From Hortaea werneckii (lineage: Eukaryota > Ascomycota > Dothideomycetes > Mycosphaerellales > Teratosphaeriaceae), in NCBI GenBank assembly GCA_037044905.1, contig JBAOKB010000071.1, positions 744,001 through 808,000 of the forward strand: a stretch of DNA of 64,000 nucleotides, given 5' to 3'. A program made the position numbers and the translations under genes. The first letter of the stretch is position 1. The number at the start of each line of letters is the position of its first letter. Shown here piece by piece: positions 1-8,815 of the stretch. Under the pieces are notes generated by a model, which was not told the origin of the DNA, did not search any database, and saw nothing but the letters and a program-made list of their open reading frames with translations.

Positions 1-1
1 T

Positions 2-1099
2 GACGGGCAGATCAGGGAATCCCATCGGCTTATCGGTCTTTTGTTGGTCACTACTCGCTTGTCGCTGCGCACCGGTAAGGCTTTGGTGATTATCCGCAGA
101 CCTTCAGGGACCGCTTGGAGGCTAGTGGAGAAAGGAACGGCGCAGGTCACAGTAGACAGCGGAGATGCTGCTAGCTACATTGCCATCTGGCCGGATGACC
201 CGGGAGGTCATGCGTACGGCTTGATCAATATTCCGAAGCAAGCTTCGGCATTAGGATCGGACACCATCATCTCCTTACCACAGGAAGACGGCGTTAGGCG
301 TGCCATCGAAGCCTTTGACCGCACGTCGGCCCTCGACTCCCACAAAGCGGGTGTCATCTACATCGGCGAAAGACAAACAACCGAAGGCCGCATCCTACGC
401 AACGGCTCCGGATCACCCGACTACCGCGAGTTCGTCAAAGACCTCGGCACGCTCCAACGTCTCAAGGACGCCAAATTCAACACCCAGGGCCTCGACCGCG
501 CGGAAAACACCGACGGCGAATACACCCCCGTGTGGCACAACAAGGTCACCGAGATGGTCTTCCACGTCACGACCATGATGCCGAACTCGGACGACGACAT
601 GTCCAACACCGGCCGCAAAAAACGCCACATCGGCAACGACCACGTCAACATCGTCTTCAACAACTCCGGCGGCATGCTGGACTACGAAACCCTGTATAAC
701 ATCTTCCCCGGCCAGCTGACCTACGTCTACATCGTCATCACCCCCGCCGCCCGCACCAGTTTCCTCGAAACCCGCACCATCACGCAGCAGACGGATAAGC
801 GCCAGCGGTTCTACGCCGTGCAGGTCGTTACGCGGCCCGATTATCCCAACGTCTCCCCCGCTATGGACGAGAGGACGGTTTCGGGCGCTTCGCTCCCGGG
901 GTTCGTCAGGAATTTGGCCCTCAATGAGTGTATTATCTCGTTGATGTGGACGCCGAGGAATGATTCGACGGAGTATCCTTCCTCGTGGCGGAGTCGGCTG
1001 TTGCAGTTGAGGCGGATGGGGGAGAGGTATGGCGGTGCGGGTGCCAGTGCTGGTGGTAATAGTAGTACCGGCGGTGGTGGTGGTCGGCGACATAAGTGA
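2..1099 (+). CDS. tsc2: Tuberin (Tsc2) C-terminal part with RapGAP domain, 5' truncated by window edge
   Basis: The frame is open from the first bases of the window, so the gene starts upstream and only about 365 codons are seen. The visible part holds the end of the tuberin domain (RRPSGTAW) and a complete Rap/ran-GAP domain: HNKVTEMVFHVTTMMP, then KKRHIGNDHVNIVFNNSGG, where the Asn codon at 635-637 is in the position of the catalytic 'Asn thumb'. Tuberin forms a complex with hamartin (Tsc1) and is the GTPase-activating protein for Rheb, restraining TORC1. The tail after the domain is Gly/Ser-rich (from about 1030) and ends at TGA 1097-1099. The family assignment rests on the GAP motifs; the rest of the protein cannot be checked here. 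A Rap1GAP-like protein is the main alternative but fits the RRPSG segment less well. Confidence 0.9.
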   Translation, partial: DGQIRESHRLIGLLLVTTRLSLRTGKALVIIRRPSGTAWRLVEKGTAQVTVDSGDAASYIAIWPDDPGGHAYGLINIPKQASALGSDTIISLPQEDGVRRAIEAFDRTSALDSHKAGVIYIGERQTTEGRILRNGSGSPDYREFVKDLGTLQRLKDAKFNTQGLDRAENTDGEYTPVWHNKVTEMVFHVTTMMPNSDDDMSNTGRKKRHIGNDHVNIVFNNSGGMLDYETLYNIFPGQLTYVYIVITPAARTSFLETRTITQQTDKRQRFYAVQVVTRPDYPNVSPAMDERTVSGASLPGFVRNLALNECIISLMWTPRNDSTEYPSSWRSRLLQLRRMGERYGGAGASAGGNSSTGGGGGRRHK

Positions 1100-1530
1100 G
1101 TTACTGCTGCATGATACCCCCGGTGGTGCAATGGAGAAATTGGGATGGGTTCTTTAGCGAGGCGTTTTGCTAGGGGGGGAAATGGGGTTTTTGAGGCCAA
1201 AAAAAGTTGTAGTCATGTTGGGATTAGGATTGTTTATCTACTGTATGAAAGGTGACAACTTCGTATACTGAACTCTTGGATGAAGATGACATTGTCGCTT
1301 GCAATACCACAGCTCTTCCACCGCTCTCTATCTTCCCTTTCTTTTTTTTTTTTTAATTTTGATTTTTATTTCTTGATTTTTGGACGAGAGACGCCAAACC
1401 TCGGCTCGTCGCGGGGCTGGTGAAGCTTCCCACTTTACGCGTCGCCCAAACGCGTCTTCCGACTTCGTGCTCCCATCCATCTCGCTGCCATTTTTTCCAT
1501 CTTTCCCATTTCTCATATACAATTTTCACC
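1100..1530. other. Intergenic: Tsc2 3' flank and RNase H2A promoter
   Basis: No coding sequence is seen. The stretch holds a homopolymeric T tract near 1341-1353 and a pyrimidine-rich run (1490-1525) just before the RNase H2A start codon, typical of a fungal core promoter and 5' leader. Confidence 0.6.
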
Positions 1531-2671
1531 ATGTCACAAATGGATGCAGATACCCCCATGGAAGAGTCGCAAGGCGACCAGATCGATTCCCAAGATATTC
1601 AAGACGAAACACCGGCCAGTCATGCTTTCATCCCGCCTTCGGTCGACGCCAAACGCGTGCTCTCGGGCGACAGCTATACCCATCTGTCTGCGATCCCCGA
1701 CGCCATAAAAGCCGACATGAGCACCGAATGCGTACTCGGAGTCGACGAAGCAGGACGAGGCCCGGTATTAGGTACACCTCCCCACACCCCCCCATTGAGC
1801 ATCCTCCCCTCATTTGACTAATGCGCAATCCGTGCAAAAAAAAGGCCCCATGGTCTACGCCCTGTCCTACCTCCCCCGCTCCCACCACCACTCCCTCCTC
1901 GCCTCGACCCACCACTTCGACGACTCCAAAGCCCTGACCCCCGCCGTCCGCGCCGCGCTCATGCGCACCCTCTGCACTCCCGGCACGGACCTGCACAGCC
2001 AGACAGGCTGGGCCATCCGCTCGCTCTCCGCGCAGGATATCTCCTCCGCTCAGCTCCGGTCCAGTGGGGCTTCCAACCTCAACGAACAAGCCATGTCCGC
2101 CACTATCGCCCTGATCCAGAATGTGCTGGATCTCGGGGTTAATGTTAAGGAGGTTTACGTCGATACTATCGGTCCCCCTGCGAGCTATCAGAAGAAATTG
2201 GAGAAGGTGTTCCCCGCGCTGGCGATCACCGTGGAGAAGAAGGCGGATAGTCTGTTCCCCTGCGTCTCGGCTGCGTCGGTGGTGGCGAAGGTTACGCGGG
2301 ATGTGGCGTTGGAGGTGCTGTGGAGGACGTACCGGGGGGAGGGGACGGGGATGGATGGGGAAAAGGGAGAGGAGGAGGTGGTCGGTTGGGGGTCGGGGTA
2401 CCCTTCTGATGCGAGGTGTAGTGGTTGGATGAAGGGGAATATGGATCCGGTGTTTGGGTGGGGGAGCGAGTGTAGATTTAGTTGGGGCACGGCGAAGGAG
2501 TTGTTAGAAGCGAGAGGGGCACCGTGTAGGGTCGATTGGCCCGAGGGATCGGACCCGGAGGCGGATAGTATGAAGTTGACGGGGTTCTTTCTGGGGGCTG
2601 ATGAGCAGGATGAGAAGATGGATGAAGTAGCGGGACATTTTGGGAAGAGAGTGCCTGAAGCGGTATTTTGA
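1531..2671 (+). CDS. RNH201: Ribonuclease H2 subunit A (two exons)
   Basis: Catalytic subunit of RNase H2, which cuts the RNA strand of RNA-DNA hybrids and removes single ribonucleotides from nuclear DNA. Model: exons 1531-1771 and 1845-2671, 355 residues. The 73-nt intron has donor GTACAC, a TGACTAAT branch region and acceptor AAAG. Splicing rebuilds GVDEAGRGPVLG-PMVYA, the first active-site block with its Asp and Glu. The other family blocks follow: DDSKAL, the YVDTIG aspartate and KKADSLFPCVSAASVVAKVTRD. The start is the ATG at 1531, preceded by CACC. A C-terminal extension (GWGSGYPSD, then an acidic tail) is normal for eukaryotic RNase H2A. Without splicing the frame would stop near 1821, so the intron is needed. 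Confidence 0.95.
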
Positions 2672-2917
2672 TGCTGTAGGGGAATGCTTTGGATGGGTGA
2701 GTTAGGTCGTCTTCACTGTATGATACCCCGGGTGTACACGGAGTCCTTTATGCCATAGTGATCAGGGGGGAGATTAATGACTTTTATCGACCAACGACTT
2801 GGTTTGTTCAAAAACATCATCTATTTTCTACGAACCAATTCAAAGACTCATCCCCCTCTTCGCCTTTCTTTCTTTCCCTCCCCTCTATCTCACTATCACC
2901 CCCCGAAAAGGCACAGA

Positions 2918-4312
2918 ATGAACAGAGATTACCTCTGCGGCAACTTCGAAGGCTCCTCCTTCGTATGGACCCAATTCAGAAGTCAACCCATCCTATCCGT
3001 CCTTGGTCTCCCATTGCTAGCCCTCGATCTCATTCTCCTACCCGTTCGCGCAATAGCGTGGAGAAAGTCATCTACTTCAAGTTATACTGGTGACTGCGAC
3101 TCGCATGAGAAGCAAGATAAAAGTCGCAAGGGTCGGAAGGAGGGGAGGAAGAGTGGCTCGAAGAGTGGAAGAGACAAGGAAATGCGAGAGGAGAGGGGGA
3201 GCAAGGAGAGTCCCTCAAAAGACAAAAGGCGGGCCAGGCGGGATAGAGATGGCTTTCCTCAGTCGGAGCAGTATCATCGTCCTTCTTATCCTTCTTCTGG
3301 TCGACATCGTCGTCGAAGATCGGGGCGAGAAAATTGTCAGAAAGAAGGAGATAGCAATGGGCATGAAATCAGGCATTCCAAAGATGATCGGCTTCAAGCT
3401 GAGGGACCGCATGATGCGAGCCGTTCGACTCTGAGGAATGGTCCGACGCAAATCCCTCACCAGTCGATTTACGGAGACGAGAAGCATAGCCAACCTCTGC
3501 GGGGGCACGAGTCACGATCAGGCCCAACGCCTTCAGGAGACGCCGTGAACTTACCAGCCACGCCTCAAGACCTTCCTGGCGCAGGTGGCGACGAAGCACG
3601 ACTAGCGGGTTCGATGGAGCAACCATCAGAAACCCCATCTACGCAAGGCATCCCAATTCCCAAATCGCCCAGCAGGGAAAAGCAAAGCCTTTCCCAGCGC
3701 ACCTCGAGAGGACGTCAGCCATCTTCTCGCCCCTCAATGTCTCCTGCAACCTCATCCAGATCGAGAACAGCGGATCCCATAGCAGACACTAACAAGACCC
3801 CTCCGTTCTCTCTTCCACAGCAACGGCCTTGTCCTCCTCCCCCGACAGGTCAAGATAGGGAGAAGATGCCGCATCCACGCGCTTCGACCGCAAGCCCTCA
3901 GAATCCTTCTTTGTCTTCTGCAGGAGACGTCCATCCCCCGTCCTCGACGCAAGGCGCTGCATCGAAATCAACATCGCAGAGGCGGAGTGATCACTCTGCC
4001 CGCTCCTCATCGCGGAGTCAATCTCTCCATCCAGCATTCCCGTCCCCGTGCCAACGTGAACAACAGCAAGGCCTAATGCACCCGATTCCAGAATCGAGAT
4101 ACGACTCCGAGGACGAATTGTCTGTGGTCTTCCCGGCTATGTCTGCCGCTCGTCGAGCGGATATTGAGGGCTGGAAGGGCGATGTAGTGCCTGGAGCTCC
4201 GGCACCGCCTTCTGTTGTGCGGGGAGGGAGAGACGATGACTATGACGAGGTGGGGTCCGTTGGGTGGTGGGAGTCGTATAGTCAGCAGTCGGAGGGATCG
4301 GTGAGGAGTTGA
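2918..4312 (+). CDS. Unrecognised protein: one hydrophobic segment plus long disordered basic/Ser-rich tail
   Basis: Intronless frame of 464 residues from the ATG at 2918; an upstream in-frame start is possible but lies in a CT-rich leader. Residues about 22-48 (PILSVLGLPLLALDLILLPV) form a single strongly hydrophobic segment preceded by a conserved-looking short head (MNRDYLCGNFEGSSFVW). All that follows is low-complexity: Lys/Arg/Glu-rich to about residue 150, then Ser/Pro/Gln-rich, with an acidic patch (SRYDSEDELSVVFPA) and a final WWESYSQQ motif. This suggests a membrane- or lipid-anchored protein with a disordered cytoplasmic tail. I do not recognise a family and propose no function. It ends 303 bp before the convergent Hook gene. 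Confidence 0.65.
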   Translation: MNRDYLCGNFEGSSFVWTQFRSQPILSVLGLPLLALDLILLPVRAIAWRKSSTSSYTGDCDSHEKQDKSRKGRKEGRKSGSKSGRDKEMREERGSKESPSKDKRRARRDRDGFPQSEQYHRPSYPSSGRHRRRRSGRENCQKEGDSNGHEIRHSKDDRLQAEGPHDASRSTLRNGPTQIPHQSIYGDEKHSQPLRGHESRSGPTPSGDAVNLPATPQDLPGAGGDEARLAGSMEQPSETPSTQGIPIPKSPSREKQSLSQRTSRGRQPSSRPSMSPATSSRSRTADPIADTNKTPPFSLPQQRPCPPPPTGQDREKMPHPRASTASPQNPSLSSAGDVHPPSSTQGAASKSTSQRRSDHSARSSSRSQSLHPAFPSPCQREQQQGLMHPIPESRYDSEDELSVVFPAMSAARRADIEGWKGDVVPGAPAPPSVVRGGRDDDYDEVGSVGWWESYSQQSEGSVRS

Positions 4313-4615
4313 GGAACTGGGGGTAGGATAGGGTAGAGCAACCAGTCGTATGAAATGAGCGGGGAGACGCCTTCGAGGGGGAGTGGGAGGAGGACGGGTG
4401 AGGTGATAGGCTGGAGGGGAGCAATGAAAGAGAGAAAGGAGGGCAAATGTTAGGAATAGGTTCGGGGGAATACCGGCGACCTTCCACCTCGGGGCCATGG
4501 AACACTCTTGGGTAGTCGTTCGTTTCAGGTAACGGGAAGCAAAAGAACGCTTAAAAGTGAGTATAGACTGGTATGGAAAGCCAAACGGGCCCAAGTTTCT
4601 TTCGACCGTCTATTT
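4313..4615. other. Shared 3' region of two convergent genes
   Basis: The stretch lies between the TGA at 4312 and the Hook stop codon at 4616 on the other strand. Frames here are shadows. It must hold both polyadenylation regions, but no clear AATAAA was picked out. Confidence 0.5.
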
Positions 4616-6538
4616 CTATCTCTGCTGTTGATACGCAAGAAGACAGTCAGCAAAACGTCGAAATCGTAGGGGATCCAAGGACCTAAAAATAAAGAATACG
4701 GGGGAAAGGCTTACCAAACTATTACTAGGCCCAACCAGCGCCCTCTGCTTCCCCAGCCAACTCTTCGGTTCCTGCCGTCGCCTGCCGAGCGAGACGCCAT
4801 TATTCTGCAACCTGCCCGCGAGATCGTACCACGCGGAAGCCATGAGCTTATTCTCGCGCTGCAGGGCCGCCGTGTCCTGGGAAGGAGGCGGTTCCTTGGA
4901 CGGTTCCTTCTTACTCGCTTCGACTTGGCTGCGGAGGTCGGCGATGAGCTGCTCACGCTCCGCGGCCTGCTTGTCGGCTTCCTGCTGTGCTTCGGTGTCT
5001 GGTTCGCGATTTCGACTGGCGTCTTCGAGCGCGGCGTTGCGCTCGGCGGCTTGTTTGAGGCGCGCATCGGCTGCTTCGAGCTGCTTCTCGACCATTGCCA
5101 GCTTTTCCCGCCAGTGTTTGCTCTCGTCGGTGGGGGCAGAGACTGCCTTAGGCTGTCCTTCGGCGTCCGTGAGGTCTTGGTCCCGTTTCGTGGGTGCATC
5201 GTCGATATCTGGATCGTCGAGTCGGCTCTCCTGGAGCTTGGACCGCAAATCCTCAAGTGCTTCATGGTCCCGCTCAGCCCGCTCGCGAGCAGCCTCGAGC
5301 TTTTGCATGAGCATTCGGGCATCGTACTCAGCATGCTTACGTGTCGTAGTGAGCTCGTTGATTTGATACTCCTGGTTCCGAATCAATCCTTTCTTTTCGA
5401 TGATTTCCTTCTCGAGGCTTGCCTGCACCAGCTTCAGGCGGTCGAGCTCCTCCAGACGATCGTTAGCTGTCTTCAGCTCTTCTTTCAGCGACGCATTCAT
5501 CTTCTCTTGTTCCTGCAGGGTTTGGATCTTCTTCTTCAGGTTTTCGTTGGCTTTGACCTTCTGACCCAGATCCTCGTTATCGGCCTTCAGCATCTGCAAG
5601 TCATCCCGTAACTTCTGACTAGCTTCGTTGTCCGCCTTGAACTTCTCTATCTGCATCTCGTATGACTCCATAGTGCTACGAGAAGACTGCATCTGGCTCT
5701 CTAGGTCGTCGATGTATGCTCGGTCATTGTCGGCCTGCCGCTGAAGCTTCTTAAAAGCGTCATCACCGCCAGACTTCCGTCCTTTGACATCGATATCGGA
5801 ACGGTAAGCATCGAATGCCTCTTGCAGCCTTTCTTTGTCCTGTCGCAGTTCGTGTAATTGTCGCTGGGCAGCAGCTTGGCTTGCCTGCAATTTGTCGATA
5901 GTAGCTTGCGCCTGCAGAAGCTCCTCTTCTCGTTCCAGCAAAGGGTCTGTGTAGGGAGCGGGCTTCGCTTTGTTTCCATTTGACTTCGTTTCCTCGCTAG
6001 TCTCCTGTTCCGACTGGTATGCTGATTCGTCTCGACTCATTGGCTCTGAATCCACCACTTCCGACTCCTCCATAGCCCGCAGCTCATTGGCAATGACCAT
6101 AGCATTCTCACGACCAAGACTCATAAGCCTCTGTGCCATCCGTTGATTGGACTCAGGAGACGCCATGGCAGCACGGATAATCACCATGATCAGCTTCTCC
6201 AATTCTGGAACTGACGCCTCAGCGGCAATAGTCTTAAGAGCTGGATCATGGCCGGCTGCAATGCTGTCTTGTCCGCTGCACACATCCCGATAGTACGTCG
6301 ACACCTGTCGCTCTAGATGCTTGAGGTTCTGCCATTTCCGGGTCCAGTCGCCCGAGGAAGGGACCTCTGGCTCCGGTAGCTCCCCAGAGAAGTATTGCGA
6401 GTCCACCTCCCTCAAGATCATCCACAGCCTCTTCCCATCGCTCAGCTCCAGCCAGCCTTCCACTTTCCCAAGCTCCTCAAACGACTGCACCCACTGGAGC
6501 AGGCTCGCCCCTAGTACGTCCGACTGCGAGCCTTCCAT
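4616..6538 (-). CDS. hookA: Hook family dynein adaptor (HookA-like)
   Basis: Hook proteins link cytoplasmic dynein to early endosomes through the FTS-Hook-FHIP complex. The N-terminus (about residues 10-150: LLQWVQSFEELGKVEGWLEL, DGKRLWMILREVDSQYF, then MAQRLMSLGRENAMVI) is the Hook domain, a calponin-homology-like fold that contacts dynein light intermediate chain. Residues about 200-560 are continuous heptad-rich coiled coil, followed by KLMASAWYDLAGRLQNN, the typical end of fungal Hooks. The start is the ATG at 6538. After SWLGKQRALVGPSNSL a GTAAGC donor (4714) and a CAACAG acceptor (4626-4625) would remove 90 nt and leave a short QR end (610 residues). The intron length is a multiple of three with no internal stop, so the unspliced form (640 residues) is also open. 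Spliced ending is inference. Confidence 0.92.
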   Translation of the reverse strand: MEGSQSDVLGASLLQWVQSFEELGKVEGWLELSDGKRLWMILREVDSQYFSGELPEPEVPSSGDWTRKWQNLKHLERQVSTYYRDVCSGQDSIAAGHDPALKTIAAEASVPELEKLIMVIIRAAMASPESNQRMAQRLMSLGRENAMVIANELRAMEESEVVDSEPMSRDESAYQSEQETSEETKSNGNKAKPAPYTDPLLEREEELLQAQATIDKLQASQAAAQRQLHELRQDKERLQEAFDAYRSDIDVKGRKSGGDDAFKKLQRQADNDRAYIDDLESQMQSSRSTMESYEMQIEKFKADNEASQKLRDDLQMLKADNEDLGQKVKANENLKKKIQTLQEQEKMNASLKEELKTANDRLEELDRLKLVQASLEKEIIEKKGLIRNQEYQINELTTTRKHAEYDARMLMQKLEAARERAERDHEALEDLRSKLQESRLDDPDIDDAPTKRDQDLTDAEGQPKAVSAPTDESKHWREKLAMVEKQLEAADARLKQAAERNAALEDASRNREPDTEAQQEADKQAAEREQLIADLRSQVEASKKEPSKEPPPSQDTAALQRENKLMASAWYDLAGRLQNNGVSLGRRRQEPKSWLGKQRALVGPSNSLVSLSPVFFIFRSLDPLRFRRFADCLLAYQQQR

Positions 6539-7462
6539 TTTGCCGGGTTCGAAGTGCCGGCGAGTATGCTTGCAGCGATGAGATCCTGCGAGCTCGACTG
6601 ATGAAGCATGACGAGCTCCTTAGAACATGGTCGTTCGGCTTTAATCAATTATGATTGCGGGCCAGCACAGCGCAATGATTGCCGACGTTTAGACGGGTGA
6701 GGTGAGATGACGGGTGGTCAAAGCTCCACTTGTCTCCCCGGGCCCTGAGAAATGAGGCAGCTCGCCTCCTTCTCCTGTCTCTTTTCTTAATTAATAGCAA
6801 TATGCCTGCGGAATCAAGGCAGAAGGCCAGTGAACGTCTTACGATATTATACTAAGATTCCCCAAGCATTATGGAATGTCCCAATAGACATCAAGTAAGT
6901 TGTCACGTGTCATCACACCAACTCCAGCCCCGGTGGGGGGGTGTCAGCGATTGAAAGCAAGCAACAAAGCTGCAGGGTAAGACATTCTGTTCCAATCTCT
7001 GCTGCTGTCTCGGAACGATGCACAACCACAACAGACAACCTTATCCGAACATCACAGCTTGGAACAAGCATGTTCCCAGCGAGAAAGTAATACGCCCTCT
7101 TCGTGAAAAGACTGATAGTCATTAACGCATTTTAAACTTCCACATGCCCACCCATCCCACCCATCCCCTCCTCCTCGTCTTCCTTCTCCTAATTTACAGC
7201 CTTTCCAGTATCGTCACGTCGTGATCTAAGATAACGAACGCCCATGTCTCTTGTTCGCTGATGCAAGTAGTCAAAAAACGAGGGTTTTGTGAGTGTGTGT
7301 GTATCGCTAACCCCCCTTCCCCAAACGCTATGCCCCTTCATTGCTCCCCCATCAAACGCTTTTCATGATTACGATCCCCTCGGAAACCCGGACGAAACCT
7401 GATGCCGTTTGCCCCTTCCAGAAATCCTTAACGCCGTGCTAAAAAGAAAGATAAGAGTGCTA
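6539..7462. other. Intergenic: Hook promoter and 3' flank of the Myb gene
   Basis: No supported gene. The stretch has AT-rich patches near 6785-6860 and a pyrimidine-rich run (7140-7200, CCCACCCATCCC type). The short frames here have no family signature. Confidence 0.5.
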
Positions 7463-8815
7463 TCAACGATAATCCCGCCTCAATTCGGCGGACGTAATGA
7501 CGGGCGGCAGCGTATATCGTTTGTGTGAATGTTGCCCCGTCACTTCTCCCAGCGGCGGGAGAAGCGTTCGAGGAGGCCCGGCGGAAGTCTCCAGTGGCCG
7601 AGCGCTGTCAGCGCGGTGCCGGAGTGCCGCTTGCTCGTCGTCGCTATTGCGGCGCAAGCGCGACTGGATAGGCGACAGTGGTTGCGACATCGGCTGCGGA
7701 GGGGCATGAGGGAGCGAGTGGTTGTGTGTGTGAGTGTACGCAGCGGCAGGAGCGACAGCAGGAGGAGGATCGGAAGGCGGTGAGATGCTGGTCGTCCTGA
7801 CCTCGGGCAGCATACCCGGTGGAGGGGGAGGCCCCGCCGCGTTGCCTCCGCCCGCGAGATGGAAGACGGGCACGTTGGCGCGTTGCGCCATCTCGACTTC
7901 GCCGATCTGCCAGTGCATCGCCTCGGCCGCTCTCCAGGGGAGTTGCATTTCTTTCGCAATCTTCTCCCACATGTCCTTTTTGAACCTAGCTCATGGTTAG
8001 TTTTCGAAAATTGGATCGGTACAAGCGAAGAAGATCTCATACCTTTCATATAGACGCGCGAGCTTATTCTTCTTCTCCTCATCCCACTCGGACCGCCTCT
8101 CGAGGTAGTTCTGGAAGCGTAATCGACAGCTTATCGCGCTTCGGCCGGGCAGGTGCTTGGAGATGTCCTCCCACTTCATGTTACTGCCGCGGAGCTCAAT
8201 GATCGAAGCGTCTTCCTCGGCCGTCCATTTCGACTGCTTCTTTTTGGCAGGCGACTCGGCTGGATGGGGCTGGACCGGTGCTAAACGTTTGTTGCCAACG
8301 CCTAGGTGATGCGAAAACGGTATGGGAGGTGGCAATCTAGGGTCCGCCATCGGCGCTGGAGGGTAGCCAGGGTAAGCGTGCATTGGTGGATAGCCATTAG
8401 GTGGTCCTGCATGAGGGTACGGTGGTTGGTAGTGTGCAGTCTGCATCATTGGGTAGTGACGTTGAGTATGTAGTGGATCGAGTGGCGGTCCTTTCAAAGC
8501 GGCCGGCGTTGTTGTCGTTGTTGATGTTGTTGCAGCAGAGGTCGGACCTAAGCTACTGTCTTCGCCTGTGGACTGGTGCGAAGCTGTACTTCCGTTACCT
8601 CGCGACGATGCTGAAGCCGGCCGCTCAAGCAGTGTATTGATATCCACTTTGTCGACCGTGGCTGGCGTCTTTGCCAGCAGCTTTCCAACCTGATGCCGTA
8701 AAAAGCAACGACGATAGGCTTCAGAGGTTACGTCTTCAGCTCCAGTGTAATGCCAGAGGATAAAAAGCAAAGGGGGGCCCAGACCGCTTGTTGCAAGATT
8801 GAGCCAGGAATGCAA
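7463..8815 (-). CDS. Myb/SANT-domain DNA-binding protein, 5' end unresolved
   Basis: Two exons are clear: 8043 and higher, and 7985-7463, separated by a 57-nt intron (GTATGA ... CTAACCATGAGCTAG) that joins LARLYER to FKKDMWEKIAKEM. The protein has a Pro/Gly/Tyr/His-rich half (PPYPHAGPPNGYPPMHAYPG), then KKKQSKWTAEEDASIIELR...WEDISKHLPGRSAISCRLRFQNYL, a Myb repeat with a basic linker, then a second SANT-like helix set (WRAAEAMHWQIGEVEMAQRA). A disordered Pro-rich tail ends at 7463. It is likely a nuclear transcription factor; targets are unknown. The frame upstream of 8689 has no ATG (the first codon at 8815 is TTG) and an acceptor-like GGCATCAG sits at 8690, so one or more 5' exons are missing from this model. 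Confidence 0.75.
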
